From Candidatus Nitrospira nitrosa (lineage in GTDB: Bacteria; Nitrospirota; Nitrospiria; Nitrospirales; Nitrospiraceae): a DNA stretch of 64,000 bases. The translations under genes were made by a program, and so were the position numbers. A model generated the notes under the pieces. The model saw only the letters and a program-made list of their open reading frames with translations. It was not told where the DNA came from and ran no database searches. This document shows, one piece after another, positions 16,059-25,833 of this stretch; position 1 is the stretch's first letter; every line of letters starts with the position of its first letter. The stretch covers positions 372,001 to 436,000 of the forward strand of contig NZ_CZQA01000001.1 in the NCBI RefSeq assembly GCF_001458735.1, given 5' to 3'.

Positions 16059-16915
16059 CCAAGCAGGGATTCGCACTGACACTCCTTGCCGTGATCATCG
16101 CGTTATTTGTGCTGGGGGCCTCTCCGCTCTTCGTTGTAGACGTCATCCAGACCGCGATCGTCGTCCAGCTCGGGAAACCCGTTCGAAACATCACCGAACC
16201 AGGGCTCTACCTGAAAGTTCCGTTCGTCCAAGAAGTCACCTACTTCGACAAACGGCTCTTGGATTATGACTCGAACGCCCAGGACGTCATTACCTCGGAC
16301 AAGAAGACCCTCTTGCTGGATAATTTTGCGAAATGGCGCATTGTCGACCCCTTGAAGGTGTATCAGAACTTCCAGAGCCAGCGAGGCGCGCTCCAACGCC
16401 TGCACGATATCATCTATTCCGAGCTCCGGGTGGAGTTAGGTCGGCACGAATTGCTCGAAATCGTCTCGAGCACGAGAGCGGACATTATGAAAGTAGTTAC
16501 CGAACGAGCCAAGGAAAAGGCTGCGGGGTACGGCATCGATATTCAGGATGTACGGATCAAGCGAGCCGATTTGCCGGAACAAAACGAGAAAGCGGTTTTC
16601 GCGCGCATGCAAGCGGAACGTGAGCGCCAGGCCAAACAATATCGAGCAGAAGGCGCCGAAGAAGCCCAGAAGATTCGATCGGAAGCAGAAAAAGACCGGG
16701 AGATTATCCTCGCCCAAGCCTACAAAGAGTCGGAAGAGCTTCGTGGCGGCGGGGACGCCAAAGCCTTCCGAATCTATGCCGACGCCTACCGACAGGATCA
16801 AAAGTTTTTCGAGTTTACACGTTCGATGGAGGCCTATAAGAGCGCGTTTAAGGACGGCTCAACCCTGGTGATGAGTCCGGACTCGGAATTCTTCCGCTAC
16901 TTGAAGCAACGCTGA
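16055..16915 (+). CDS. hflC: FtsH protease modulator HflC
   Basis: A 286-aa partner of HflK. It has an N-terminal membrane anchor (residues about 5-27), an SPFH domain with VVQLGKPVRNITEPGLYLKVP, and a coiled coil rich in Arg, Glu and Ala (RMQAERERQAKQYRAEGAEE). The C-terminal MSPDSEFFRYL segment is characteristic of HflC. ATG overlaps the hflK stop, indicating coupled translation. It is convergent with fhs. Confidence 0.93.
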   Translation: MTKQGFALTLLAVIIALFVLGASPLFVVDVIQTAIVVQLGKPVRNITEPGLYLKVPFVQEVTYFDKRLLDYDSNAQDVITSDKKTLLLDNFAKWRIVDPLKVYQNFQSQRGALQRLHDIIYSELRVELGRHELLEIVSSTRADIMKVVTERAKEKAAGYGIDIQDVRIKRADLPEQNEKAVFARMQAERERQAKQYRAEGAEEAQKIRSEAEKDREIILAQAYKESEELRGGGDAKAFRIYADAYRQDQKFFEFTRSMEAYKSAFKDGSTLVMSPDSEFFRYLKQR

Positions 16916-16954
16916 CTTGTAACAGGCATGAACGCCTGCAGCTGCTCAAGAATT

Positions 16955-17018
16955 CAGCCAACCCAGCAAGGTCGGAGCGATCCAAGTAGCGAGGCCTACG
17001 CTTCGGAATGTTGGGCTG
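16955..17018. repeat. Inverted repeat between convergent hflC and fhs
   Basis: CAGCCAAC (16955-16962) pairs with GTTGGGCTG (17010-17018) with one bulge. An inner GTAG/CTAC stem lies around GCGAGGC. Placed between two convergent genes, it could act as a bidirectional terminator or be a decayed intergenic repeat. No strong U-tract is present. Confidence 0.35.
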
Positions 17019-17022
17019 CTGC

Positions 17023-18705
17023 TTATGAAAGCCCTACAATTTTTCCACTGGTCGCATCAAGGCTGATCCGCTCACCAGCTGGCTTCTTCGGCAACCCCGG
17101 CATCAACTGAATCCCTGAACAAACGGCGGTTACAAATCCAGCCCCAGCCAGGATTCTGAGTTCTTTGATTGGAACGATAAACCCCGTTGGTCTCCCCTTG
17201 AGTGCTGAGTCGTGTGAGAGCGAGAGCGGAGTCTTAGCCATACAGACCGGCACGTTGCCATACCCAAGAGCCTCCGCCGTATCTATCTGGCGTTCAACCT
17301 CAGGCTCGAATTGCACCCCCGCTGCACCGTACATTTTCATGGCGATCGTTTGAATCTTTTTCTTGATCGGCCAGGACACGTCATAGAGATGCGTGAACTG
17401 CCTCGGCTGCTGGACAGCTTTCGCCACAGCGGACGCTAGTTGCTCTGCCCCCTTACCTCCGTCCGCCCAATGCGTTGAGACCGCGGCATCTACCGCTCCC
17501 ATGTTCATTGACTGTTCACATACCCAATCGAGTTCGTCCTGCGGATCATCCTTGAATGCATTCACCGCCACAACCACTGGTACTCCATGTGCCCGTACAT
17601 TAGCCACATGTTGTTCCAGGTTCGCGATACCCCTTGATAAGGCTTCCTGGTTCGGCCCCGTCAGGCTTGTGGGCAACGGCACACCAGCTTTTGCTACACC
17701 TCCCCCGCCATGAAGTTTCAACGCCCGTAGCGTCGCCACGATTACCGCCACCGTCGGTGTATATCCCGAGACCCGACACTTGATGTTGAAAAACTTCTCC
17801 GCTCCAAGATCACTCCCAAACCCTGCCTCCGTCACAACGAAATCGGCACATCGCAACGCAATCGCGTCCGAGATGACCGAGCAGTTGCCGTGGGCAATAT
17901 TCCCGAAGGGACCCGTATGCACGAACGCCGGGGTTCCTTCCAAGGTTTGAACCAAATTCGGCTTCAACGCGTCCTTCAGAAGGACCTCCATTGCCCCCAC
18001 ACACCCCAGCTCTTCAGCCTTAACCGGCCTTCCAGAAGTGGTCAGCCCAATGACGATGCGACTGAGACGCTCCCGCAGGTCTCGTTGGTCCTTGGCCAAG
18101 GCCAAGACAGCCATGATCTCTGATGCTTCGGTAATGACAAACTGGCCGTGCCGTCCGCCCGTCCCTTCGCCGAGAACAATTTCCCGAAGGGCCCGATCGT
18201 TGACATTCAAGGTTCGTGGCCAGCTGACCTTCTGTGGATCAATCGAGAGCTGGTTTCCATGAAACAGGTGATTGTCTACAAAGGCAGAGAGCAGATTATG
18301 GCTGGCAGCCACCGCATGGGCATCCCCGGTCAGGTGAAGGTTGATCTCCTCCATGGGAATCACCTGGGCATGCCCGCCACCGGTGCCACCACCCTTCACT
18401 CCAAACACCGGACCGAGCGAGGGCTGGCGCAGTGTAAGAGCAGCGCGATGGCCCAGCCTGGCAAGCCCCATAGCCAGACCAATTGACGTCGTCGTTTTTC
18501 CCTCGCCCAGGGGCGTAGGATTAATTGCGGTAACCAGGACATAATGGCCTTTCGGCTTGTCAGGAAGCCGATCCATTATCTGCAGCGAAACTTTGGCCTT
18601 ATCCTGTCCGTAGCAGGTCAGCTCGGCTGCATTGATCCCCAGCTGAGTCCCAATTTCAAGAATGGGACGAGGGGTCACGGATTGGGCAATTTCGAGGTCG
18701 GTCAA
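17023..18705 (-). CDS. fhs: Formate--tetrahydrofolate ligase
   Basis: A 560-aa enzyme of normal family length. It makes 10-formyltetrahydrofolate from formate, THF and ATP, feeding one-carbon metabolism. The nucleotide-binding segment TPLGEGKTTTSIGL (near 65-78) and PSLGPVFGVKGGGTGGGHAQV are diagnostic. The start is TTG at 18705 with GAGAG upstream; no ATG fits better. It stands alone, convergent with hflC, with an M23 peptidase gene upstream on the same strand. Confidence 0.95.
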   Translation of the reverse strand: MTDLEIAQSVTPRPILEIGTQLGINAAELTCYGQDKAKVSLQIMDRLPDKPKGHYVLVTAINPTPLGEGKTTTSIGLAMGLARLGHRAALTLRQPSLGPVFGVKGGGTGGGHAQVIPMEEINLHLTGDAHAVAASHNLLSAFVDNHLFHGNQLSIDPQKVSWPRTLNVNDRALREIVLGEGTGGRHGQFVITEASEIMAVLALAKDQRDLRERLSRIVIGLTTSGRPVKAEELGCVGAMEVLLKDALKPNLVQTLEGTPAFVHTGPFGNIAHGNCSVISDAIALRCADFVVTEAGFGSDLGAEKFFNIKCRVSGYTPTVAVIVATLRALKLHGGGGVAKAGVPLPTSLTGPNQEALSRGIANLEQHVANVRAHGVPVVVAVNAFKDDPQDELDWVCEQSMNMGAVDAAVSTHWADGGKGAEQLASAVAKAVQQPRQFTHLYDVSWPIKKKIQTIAMKMYGAAGVQFEPEVERQIDTAEALGYGNVPVCMAKTPLSLSHDSALKGRPTGFIVPIKELRILAGAGFVTAVCSGIQLMPGLPKKPAGERISLDATSGKIVGLS

Positions 18706-18872
18706 GAGGCTCTCACTCTAACTTGAGTTTAATCAGATAGGGCCGGAGTGTATCACCATTCGTTCAACAATGAAGGGTGGGAGGAAACCAATTTGACTTG
18801 GTTCTCAATGATGAGAAGCACGTAACCGACACAGGAAGAGCAGTGAGCTTCCTTAGCGCTAAACTCACCGTG

Positions 18873-19898
18873 CTATTCCAAGATGTACTTGGCCGGATCG
18901 AGCGCCTGTCCGTTCAGCTTCACCATATAGTGCAGGTGGGGACCAGTCGACAGACCTGAACTGCCGACTAACGCAATGACATCGCCACGGTCGACTCTCT
19001 GGCCTTCTTTGACCAAGGACTTGGCCAAATGCCCATAGAGCGTTTCAACCCCGAACCCATGGTCAAGGCGGACCATATTCCCGAGCTTCGGATCATAGCC
19101 TGTTGTGGTCACCCGGCCTTGTGCCGGCGCACGAACCGGAGTATTGGGGGCCGCCCCAATATCCAACCCATCATGCCATGCTGGCTTCTCAGTGAAGGGA
19201 GAAACCCGTGGACCAAACCCTGATGTCACCCAACCCTTGACCGGCCAAATAGAAGGCGTCGAAGCCCATCGAGAGGAGCGTTGTTCCGCAGCGTCTGATA
19301 ACTCAGACAAGATGCGTTCTTGGGCTGTCGTGGCTTTCGAGAGCCATTCCAGGCCATCCTTCACGGCAGCAACCGCTTCAAGATGATCTTTAGATGGATC
19401 AACGCCCGAAGCAGAATCCTGGGTGGGTCTCTCTCCGCTATCCTTGGAACTTCCCGAACTTGCTGGACCCGTACCCACGTTTCCAGTTGGGCCTGGCATG
19501 GCTCCTCCTTCAATAAGGGGAACGTCCTCACCGCCTCGGCCATTCACCATATCACCTGATTTTGGAACCTCGATCCCGAGCATCACCCGAAGGCGCTGAT
19601 TGACCTCGTTCATGGCCCCAATTCGCTTCTTGAGATCATCAATGGCTGCCGTAAACGCCGCAGTCTGCTCACGCGCACTCATTGCCTCACTGCGGAATGC
19701 AGACAGCTCCCAGACCTCTCCTGTCCTCACAACATAGTGGGAAACGACAAGCAGATCGGCAACAACAAGAAGGCCGACACAGGTCAGCAGCGTCCGGAGA
19801 AGCTTTTTCGAAAAGCTGAATCGTAGTGGTTTTGCCGTGGACCCTCGAAAGACGACAACCGTATAGGTCCCGCCGTCTTGATTCGTTGTCTGAGCCAT
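18873..19898 (-). CDS. M23 family metallopeptidase
   Basis: A 341-aa envelope protein. A cytoplasmic N-terminus precedes one transmembrane helix at about 33-53. A coiled-coil stretch covers about 70-110, then a Gly/Ser-rich linker. The C-terminal LytM/M23 domain shows zinc-site motifs HDGLDIGA, YGHLAKS and GPHLHY, so the peptidoglycan endopeptidase centre is complete. The layout resembles cell-shape and division endopeptidases that act in the periplasm. The ATG is preceded by a G-rich AGGGGGGCG. Confidence 0.9.
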   Translation of the reverse strand: MAQTTNQDGGTYTVVVFRGSTAKPLRFSFSKKLLRTLLTCVGLLVVADLLVVSHYVVRTGEVWELSAFRSEAMSAREQTAAFTAAIDDLKKRIGAMNEVNQRLRVMLGIEVPKSGDMVNGRGGEDVPLIEGGAMPGPTGNVGTGPASSGSSKDSGERPTQDSASGVDPSKDHLEAVAAVKDGLEWLSKATTAQERILSELSDAAEQRSSRWASTPSIWPVKGWVTSGFGPRVSPFTEKPAWHDGLDIGAAPNTPVRAPAQGRVTTTGYDPKLGNMVRLDHGFGVETLYGHLAKSLVKEGQRVDRGDVIALVGSSGLSTGPHLHYMVKLNGQALDPAKYILE

Positions 19899-20029
19899 AA
19901 TGATCGCCCCCCTACCAATTGATCCCGGTCGGTTGACCCTGTGGAGACCGCCACGTTACCGACTTCTCTTCCTTCCGGTCAACCCCCCTAAAAACCGGGG
20001 TGCCCCTGAAGCCATCTCAACCCCAGGAG

Positions 20030-20359
20030 CTAGGATACCTCACTCCGGACCCAGTCAAGATACGGCTGAAATCCATGTGCGACAGAAATCGCTATAATTT
20101 CAGGCACCTTATAAGAGTGAGCTTTCAGAATCATCTCTTGAAGGGACAAGACTTTATCGGATGTTGTTTTCATTAAAATAAGCACTTCCTGATCGTTCAC
20201 AATCTTTCCTTCCCACCAGTAAGTTGACCGAACTGCGGGAATGGTCGATGCACAAGCCGCAAGGCGAGACTGTACCACCAGGTCGGCAATCTTTGCTGCT
20301 TCCTCTTGATTTGCCGTACTGACCATGACAACAACTACCTCAGCGGATTCGGTACCCAT
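20030..20359 (-). CDS. cutA: Divalent-cation tolerance protein CutA
   Basis: A 109-aa CutA1-family protein of normal length. The family pattern is clear: VSTANQEEAAKIADLVVQSRLAAC near the N-terminus, then STYWWEGKIVNDQEVLILMKT and the closing PEIIAISVAHG. CutA forms a PII-like trimer and was linked to copper tolerance in E. coli, though its molecular role is unsettled. It stands alone between the M23 and M20 peptidase genes. Confidence 0.93.
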   Translation of the reverse strand: MGTESAEVVVVMVSTANQEEAAKIADLVVQSRLAACASTIPAVRSTYWWEGKIVNDQEVLILMKTTSDKVLSLQEMILKAHSYKVPEIIAISVAHGFQPYLDWVRSEVS

Positions 20360-20674
20360 AGGCCGCCAGGATACCTAACCAATCCTCGTACATTCAACCG
20401 TCCCGATACTTGACCCCTCGTCATTAGAAACCCATTGAAAACCGTATACCCATTTCACCATTGAGCAACTTCTATGCCCTATCATTGAGGCGGCAGGCTT
20501 TGCCTCGCTCGCACTTTCAATGACTTATGGGATTGGAATCGTTACGCGTTGGGAAATTTCATCCTATCACTGCAGAAGAAACAGCACAGTCAACCAATTT
20601 TTGTGAAACTCTGTTCAAAACTGGCCCTTGTAGGTCACGCAAGCGAACTACACAATTAGAGCTACTTTCTACCC
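20360..20674. other. Intergenic region without an identified gene
   Basis: About 315 bases between cutA and the M20 peptidase gene. I see no convincing start with a ribosome-binding site on either strand, no strong hairpin and no repeat. The short open frames here have no signal peptide, motif or coding-like codon use. Confidence 0.5.
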
Positions 20675-22048
20675 CTAACCCTTTCCCATTCGTGCTAACT
20701 CCTCAAAGTAACAGGCAAATGCCTTCATTCCACCGGAAGCTTGCCCCCAGTCGAAATATTCATTGGGCGCATGATAGCCATGTTCCGGCAAGCTCAGCCC
20801 CATGAATAAGATTGGAACCTTCCACATATTCTTCATCGTGACAACCGCCCCGATTGATCCTCCCTCTCGTACGAAGGCTGGTTCTTTTCCGAATCCTGCC
20901 TTCACGGCCCGCTTCACACAATCCACATAAGGCCCGGCAAAGCTCCCCTGAAATGGATGGAGCATCCCCTCTCGCTCTACCTTGATGGTCGGATTGATCT
21001 TGGCAACGTATTTCTTGAAGAGGGCAAATACACGTTCAGGAACCTGGTTTGGAACCAGGCGCATACTTATCTTAAGTTCAGCATGCCCAGGCACGACAGT
21101 CTTCACACCCTGTCCATGATATCCCCCGCTGAGACCATGAATTTCGAACGTCGGCGAAGCCCAAATCCGCCGCAGGACATCGGCAGGATCCTGAACCCGT
21201 AGTGATCGGAAGCCATAGGCTTCCTTGAAATCCTTGACCCGGAAACCTGATTTCAGGAAGCTCTTGATCTCGGCCTTCGTGGGTTCAAGCACATCATCAT
21301 AGAAGCCGGGAATCTTCACTCTCCCGGTTCGCGCGTCAAGGCAGGCGTGTGCAACCTCAATCAGCTCAGCCAGTGGGTTCCGAGCCGCCCCCCCTGTCAC
21401 GCCGGAATGCGCATCTTTTTCTCCGGTGCGCAAAACTAGGCGTGCTCCGAGCAGGCCACGCAAACCATAGGGGACCGCAGGCCGCCCCTTGGCGATCCAG
21501 ATTGTATCCGACACGATCACCGAGTCCGGCCTCGGGATCGCCGTACGATCTTTAAGACCCACCCGAAAATTCGGGCTACCAATCTCTTCCTCCAGCTCCC
21601 ATAAGAACCGAATATTGATCGGCACCCCTTGCTCGATCGCATATCTGGCAGCGAATAGCGCCGTCAGGGCCGGCCCCTTATCATCAGTAGCCCCCCGGCC
21701 ATGGTAGATCCCGCAATCGTTCCGAAACGCGAAGGGAGCCTGTTTCCACTCAGGCTCTTGCGCAGGCTGTACATCCAGGTGATTGTAAATCGTGACGGTG
21801 GGATACTCAGCCCCCACTGTCCAGCCGCCCGAAACAATAGGGGCCCCACCGGTCTCGACGATGTGCGGATTGGCCCCTAAATCGCCGAGATACTGCTTCG
21901 CGAGCTCCGCCATACGCCGCATCTCGCCTGCACGAGACGAATCCATACTGATCGATGGCACTTCCACCATCTGGCCCAAGAGATCCTCAAACCTCGGTCG
22001 CGTTTCCGCGATAAAGGCCCGCAGTCGTTGTTCATGTTCCATACCCAT
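20675..22048 (-). CDS. M20 family metallo-dipeptidase
   Basis: A 457-aa peptidase of the M20 dipeptidase group. Metal-site motifs include YNHLDVQPA (His/Asp), GRGATDDKGP (bridging Asp), LEEEIGS (catalytic Glu and metal Glu) and the C-terminal PEHGYHAPNE. An inserted dimerisation domain lies between about 200 and 330. It probably cleaves short peptides in the cytoplasm. AAGGAGG lies 3 nt before ATG 22048 and 9 nt before an in-frame ATG at 22042, which may be the true start. Confidence 0.92.
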   Translation of the reverse strand: MGMEHEQRLRAFIAETRPRFEDLLGQMVEVPSISMDSSRAGEMRRMAELAKQYLGDLGANPHIVETGGAPIVSGGWTVGAEYPTVTIYNHLDVQPAQEPEWKQAPFAFRNDCGIYHGRGATDDKGPALTALFAARYAIEQGVPINIRFLWELEEEIGSPNFRVGLKDRTAIPRPDSVIVSDTIWIAKGRPAVPYGLRGLLGARLVLRTGEKDAHSGVTGGAARNPLAELIEVAHACLDARTGRVKIPGFYDDVLEPTKAEIKSFLKSGFRVKDFKEAYGFRSLRVQDPADVLRRIWASPTFEIHGLSGGYHGQGVKTVVPGHAELKISMRLVPNQVPERVFALFKKYVAKINPTIKVEREGMLHPFQGSFAGPYVDCVKRAVKAGFGKEPAFVREGGSIGAVVTMKNMWKVPILFMGLSLPEHGYHAPNEYFDWGQASGGMKAFACYFEELARMGKG

Positions 22049-22137
22049 ACTCCTCCTTGACTCAACGGGGCTGGATTATAACGAGGCGGGTGCCTAAGAG
22101 AAAGCCGCTGCGGGTTTCATACGAAGAACATGCTAGA

Positions 22138-22626
22138 ATGACACTCAATCCCAAACTGTTTCTACTCATGATTCGTCGTGCAACTCACTGCCTCTACTAC
22201 CTCGCGCTCTCTCTCTCAATCATGCCTTCGGCCCTGGTTTGGGGTGAGGAACCCACCAGCATCCAACAGATCCTTGAAGCGCCCAAGATCTACCATCTTC
22301 GCCACGTGACCGTGCGAGGCACAGTGCGAGATGTGCAACCACTGGCCCCTTATACCCTCGCGAATGGGGATCCTTGTTATGGAGCCTACCTCTTTCGCTT
22401 GGAAGAGGACGAGTCCACCCTCTCAATGGCCGTCTTGGGGATCTGTGGCAGACCCGTCGTCCGCGACCCGGAGGTCGAAGACGGTGATCGGGTCGAAGTC
22501 AGCGTCACGATTCAAGCGCCGAGTCACGGGGGAATGGTGTTGAGCTTCAAGGGTCCTAAAGCGGTGACCGACGAAGAGGCGGTCGTGCAGGCAGTCGTTG
22601 ATCGAATTCTTCCCATCGTGGAATAA
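22138..22626 (+). CDS. Secreted OB-fold-like protein
   Basis: A 162-aa protein. A signal peptide ends near SALVWGEE. The mature part begins SIQQILEAPKIYHLRHVTVRG and carries RGTVRDVQPL and DGDRVEVSVTI, the strand pattern of a small OB-fold domain used by several periplasmic proteins. Two cysteines (GDPCYG, GICGR) may form a disulfide. ATG 22168 is an alternative start just before the signal peptide. It begins an apparent same-strand cluster with lemA, the DUF2207 gene and a lipoprotein. Function unknown. Confidence 0.7.
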   Translation: MTLNPKLFLLMIRRATHCLYYLALSLSIMPSALVWGEEPTSIQQILEAPKIYHLRHVTVRGTVRDVQPLAPYTLANGDPCYGAYLFRLEEDESTLSMAVLGICGRPVVRDPEVEDGDRVEVSVTIQAPSHGGMVLSFKGPKAVTDEEAVVQAVVDRILPIVE

Positions 22627-22732
22627 CTCCTGCCTGGTGTCGGCTATCCTCCCTTTTCTTTACAGCACCCCGACCCAGCGATATAGTTTCTGCAAGTTCC
22701 CGACTTCTGAATACCCCTGCAACGGAGCACCC

Positions 22733-23293
22733 ATGACATGGATTCCCTTGATCATTGTGGCATTGGGTGTACTGCTTGTCATCGGTACCTATAACAGCCT
22801 GGTGCGGTTGAAGGTTCAGTCTGAGAATGCCTGGGCAGACATCGATGTACAACTCAAGCGACGGCATGATCTCGTTCCCAATCTGGTCGAAACGGTAAAA
22901 GGCTATGCAGGCCATGAGAAACAGACCCTCGAAGCGGTAATCTCGGCCCGCAACCGCGCGATGTCAGCGACTACTCCCTCCGCAAAGGCTGAAGCAGAAG
23001 GCATATTGGCGCAATCCTTGAAATCCTTGTTTGCCATCGCCGAAGCCTATCCGCAACTGCGTGCGGTCGAAAGCTTCACACACCTCCAGACTTCCCTCAA
23101 CCAAATAGAAGAAGCCCTGCAGAATGCTCGTCGCTACTACAACGCCGTGGTCCGAGACCTGAACACCAAGATCCAGGAATTCCCTTCCAATATGATCGCA
23201 AATCTCTTCAGCTTTAAGACACGTGAATTCTTTGAGCTCGTCGAGAGCGCAGAGCGCGGCGTGCCACAAGTCAGCTTTGAGCAGACACACTGA
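22733..23293 (+). CDS. lemA: LemA family protein
   Basis: A 186-aa LemA-family membrane protein. A single N-terminal transmembrane helix (3-22) leads into a long helical domain with the family signature YNSLVRLKVQSENAWADIDV and QLKRRHDLVPNLVETVKGYA. The last third contains RRYYNAVVRDLNTKIQEFPSN, also conserved. The frame is open upstream, but ATG 22733 with ACGGAG gives the standard LemA start. It precedes a DUF2207 gene by 8 nt, a pairing common in bacteria. The role is not established. Confidence 0.93.
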   Translation: MTWIPLIIVALGVLLVIGTYNSLVRLKVQSENAWADIDVQLKRRHDLVPNLVETVKGYAGHEKQTLEAVISARNRAMSATTPSAKAEAEGILAQSLKSLFAIAEAYPQLRAVESFTHLQTSLNQIEEALQNARRYYNAVVRDLNTKIQEFPSNMIANLFSFKTREFFELVESAERGVPQVSFEQTH

Positions 23294-23301
23294 TCGGCCC
23301 C

Positions 23302-25074
23302 GTGATAAGGCACACCGCATCGATCCTCAGATCCGGATTTCCCCCCATACTCATCACCCTGTGGCTTGTGGTCGGTGTCGTCCTGATCGTCAGTCCTCCC
23401 GCACAGGGACGGACGATGGTCATCGAACAGTTCCACACCGAGATTCAGGTGCTTACGGATGGGGACCTCATCGTCACCGAAACGATCCGCCCTCGATTTA
23501 CAGGTTCGTGGAACGGGTTGAAACGTGAGATCCCGATCGAATATCGAACTCCGCAAGGATTCAATTACACCTTATGGTTGAATCTCGTCAGTGCCACGGA
23601 CGAGCACCATGTCCCGCTGAAATATGAGAGTGCTCACGATCGGCATTATCAAGTCTTTACGATCTGGTTGCCTGGTGCTCAGGACACCACCAAGACGCTG
23701 ATTCTGACCTATAGGGTATCTAATGGGCTGAAATACTTTGAAGAACACGACGAACTGTACTGGAACGTGACCGGCGACGAATGGGACGTGCCGATCGAAT
23801 CAGCGGAGGCACGAATTCTTCTTCCTCCCAGAGCGACAGGTATCAAAGCTCTCGCGTTCAGCGGTGCCTACGGAGCACGTGAGCAACAAGCGGATGTCAG
23901 TATTACCGGCCCTGAAATTCGCTATCGGATGACGCGCCCACTCGGCTTTCGTGAGGGGCTCACGGCTGTGGTCGGCTGGGATAAGGGACTCGTCATCGAG
24001 CCAAGTTCGCTGAACTTGACTGGTTTCTTTCTCCGATCCAACTGGCCGTTGGTCCTCCCGATCGGCGTCTTTGGTCTGATGTGGCGTCTGTGGTATCTGC
24101 GAGGCCGTGATCCACATCGACGTCCCATCACGGTCGCGTATGAACCTCCGGGACAGCTGACACCCGCCGAGATCGGAACTCTTATTGACAACTCGCCGGA
24201 TCTTCGCGATATCACGGCAACCGTGGTGGACCTCGCCGTTCGCGGATTTGTCCGCATTGAGGAATGCCAGGAACCCCAGCTCCTCGGCTTGTGGTCAAGC
24301 ACAGAGTTCTCTCTGCACCAAGTGAAGTTCTCCGGGGAGTGGACGGAGCTCAAGCCGCATGAACAGACCATCATGAACGGAATCTTTGCGAACGGTCAGG
24401 TGACAGTCGTTGCCCTCTCAGATCTGAACCATCGCTTCTACACCTATCTTGATGGAATCAAGTCATCCCTTCTCGAGCAACTCCTGCAGAAGGGATACTA
24501 TGCGAGTCGGCCGGATCGCGTCCGGTACACCTATGTGGCCATCGGTATCGCTACTGTAGTCGCGTCACTCTACGGAGCAGCATTCCTCCAGGAGCACTAT
24601 GGGCTGGCACTCCAGACCGGTCTCGCAGGGGGGCTGCTGTCCAGCACGATCATCATGGGATTCGGATGGTTGATGCCTGCGAGAACGATTCGTGGCACTT
24701 GGGTGTTGGAGCAGATACTTGGCTTCGAGGAATTCCTGACCCGAGTTGAGTCCGATCGTTTTGATCGAGTCATCAAGACTCCTCAGATGTTTGAGAAGTA
24801 CCTGCCCTTTGCCATGGCTTTGGGCGTGGAGCACAATTGGGCCCGCGCCTTCGAGGGCATTTACACGCAACCGCCCACCTGGTATCAAGGACGGGATCTC
24901 GCTGACTTTCGCCCTCACCGCTTTGTCGACAATCTCTCGCGGATGTCGACCACAACCGGGGCGATGATGACCTCTGCACCAAGAAGTTCTAGTGGGTCCG
25001 GCTTCCGTAGCGGGAGGTCATCCGCCGGATCGTCGGGGGGAGGCTTTGGTGGCGGAGGGGGAAGCGGATTCTAA
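23302..25074 (+). CDS. DUF2207 domain-containing membrane protein
   Basis: A 590-aa protein. A signal peptide or N-terminal helix is followed by a beta-rich extracytoplasmic domain (IEQFHTEIQVLTDGDLIVTETI onwards) typical of DUF2207. Membrane segments follow near 232-250 and 412-455. The C-terminus is a low-complexity Gly/Ser tail (SGGGFGGGGGSGF), as in relatives. The start is GTG 23302, 8 nt after the lemA stop. LemA and DUF2207 proteins are regularly neighbours and probably work together in the envelope. Confidence 0.9.
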   Translation: MIRHTASILRSGFPPILITLWLVVGVVLIVSPPAQGRTMVIEQFHTEIQVLTDGDLIVTETIRPRFTGSWNGLKREIPIEYRTPQGFNYTLWLNLVSATDEHHVPLKYESAHDRHYQVFTIWLPGAQDTTKTLILTYRVSNGLKYFEEHDELYWNVTGDEWDVPIESAEARILLPPRATGIKALAFSGAYGAREQQADVSITGPEIRYRMTRPLGFREGLTAVVGWDKGLVIEPSSLNLTGFFLRSNWPLVLPIGVFGLMWRLWYLRGRDPHRRPITVAYEPPGQLTPAEIGTLIDNSPDLRDITATVVDLAVRGFVRIEECQEPQLLGLWSSTEFSLHQVKFSGEWTELKPHEQTIMNGIFANGQVTVVALSDLNHRFYTYLDGIKSSLLEQLLQKGYYASRPDRVRYTYVAIGIATVVASLYGAAFLQEHYGLALQTGLAGGLLSSTIIMGFGWLMPARTIRGTWVLEQILGFEEFLTRVESDRFDRVIKTPQMFEKYLPFAMALGVEHNWARAFEGIYTQPPTWYQGRDLADFRPHRFVDNLSRMSTTTGAMMTSAPRSSSGSGFRSGRSSAGSSGGGFGGGGGSGF

Positions 25075-25087
25075 CAGGTGGCCTAAG

Positions 25088-25810
25088 ATGCGACGGCTCT
25101 GCAGGCAGATAACCCAATATTCCTTTAGAATTTCCCTGGCGCTGATCGCGGCAGGGCTGGCTGGCTGTGCGGGCAGTCGAGGGTTTGATCAAGCTGCGAT
25201 GCGCGAAGCTCTCCATCTCGATTCTCTCTCAAACCTAGAAAACCAATCGGTCTTACATCAAATCGCGCATCCCTCCCCGCCGTTTCGCCTCGGAGTCTTT
25301 TTTGCTAAACATGATGTTCCCGATACACCATCCATCAGGAAGGTCAAGTGGCTGAGCGCAGATCGGGATCAGCTCCTCCGCGAATTAGCACCATTACGCG
25401 ATGAACAGCTCCTTGCGGACATGTTCGTACTGACGGATGTCAGATTACGCGGTGATGACATCAAAGAAATCAAACAGGCAGGGGCTCGGTTTGGAGCGGA
25501 CGTCGTGCTCATCATTGATGGAATCGCGGCCATCGACCGGTACAACAACCGCCTTGCCTGGTTGTACCCAACCCTCCTCGGGGCCTATCTTGTCCCTGGC
25601 ACCGAAAGCGCTGCACTCGTGATGGCCACAGGAAGCCTGTTGGCGACTCGCTCCGACTGGCATGCTCTTATTCAGGCAGTGGAAGGACGATCGAAGACGG
25701 TAGGGGCAGCGGCCTTCATCGAGGACAAGACTCCATTGCGCGACGCGAAGAGTCTGGCTATCCAGACACTTAGCAGACATGTCACCGAGCAGTTGCGACT
25801 CCTTAGATAG
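25088..25810 (+). CDS. Predicted lipoprotein of unknown function
   Basis: A 240-aa protein whose signal peptide ends in the lipobox LAGCAG. The frame is open further upstream, overlapping the DUF2207 gene, but ATG 25088 lies 13 nt after that stop and gives a clean lipoprotein signal. The mature part has alternating strands (FRLGVFFAK, ADMFVLTDVRLRG, GADVVLIIDGIAAID) suggesting a periplasmic alpha/beta domain. No named family recognised. It closes the lemA/DUF2207 cluster. Confidence 0.75.
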   Translation: MRRLCRQITQYSFRISLALIAAGLAGCAGSRGFDQAAMREALHLDSLSNLENQSVLHQIAHPSPPFRLGVFFAKHDVPDTPSIRKVKWLSADRDQLLRELAPLRDEQLLADMFVLTDVRLRGDDIKEIKQAGARFGADVVLIIDGIAAIDRYNNRLAWLYPTLLGAYLVPGTESAALVMATGSLLATRSDWHALIQAVEGRSKTVGAAAFIEDKTPLRDAKSLAIQTLSRHVTEQLRLLR

Positions 25811-25833
25811 AAATTGTGTCACACGGCAGGGTA

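Noticed and set aside
20527-20805. Plus-strand open frame of 92 codons before and over the M20 gene end
   Set aside because: No ribosome-binding site or motif, and it overlaps the conserved C-terminus of the M20 peptidase.
22598-22732. Upstream extension of lemA
   Set aside because: The extra 45 residues do not fit the LemA start; the ATG at 22733 with its own purine-rich site places the helix correctly.
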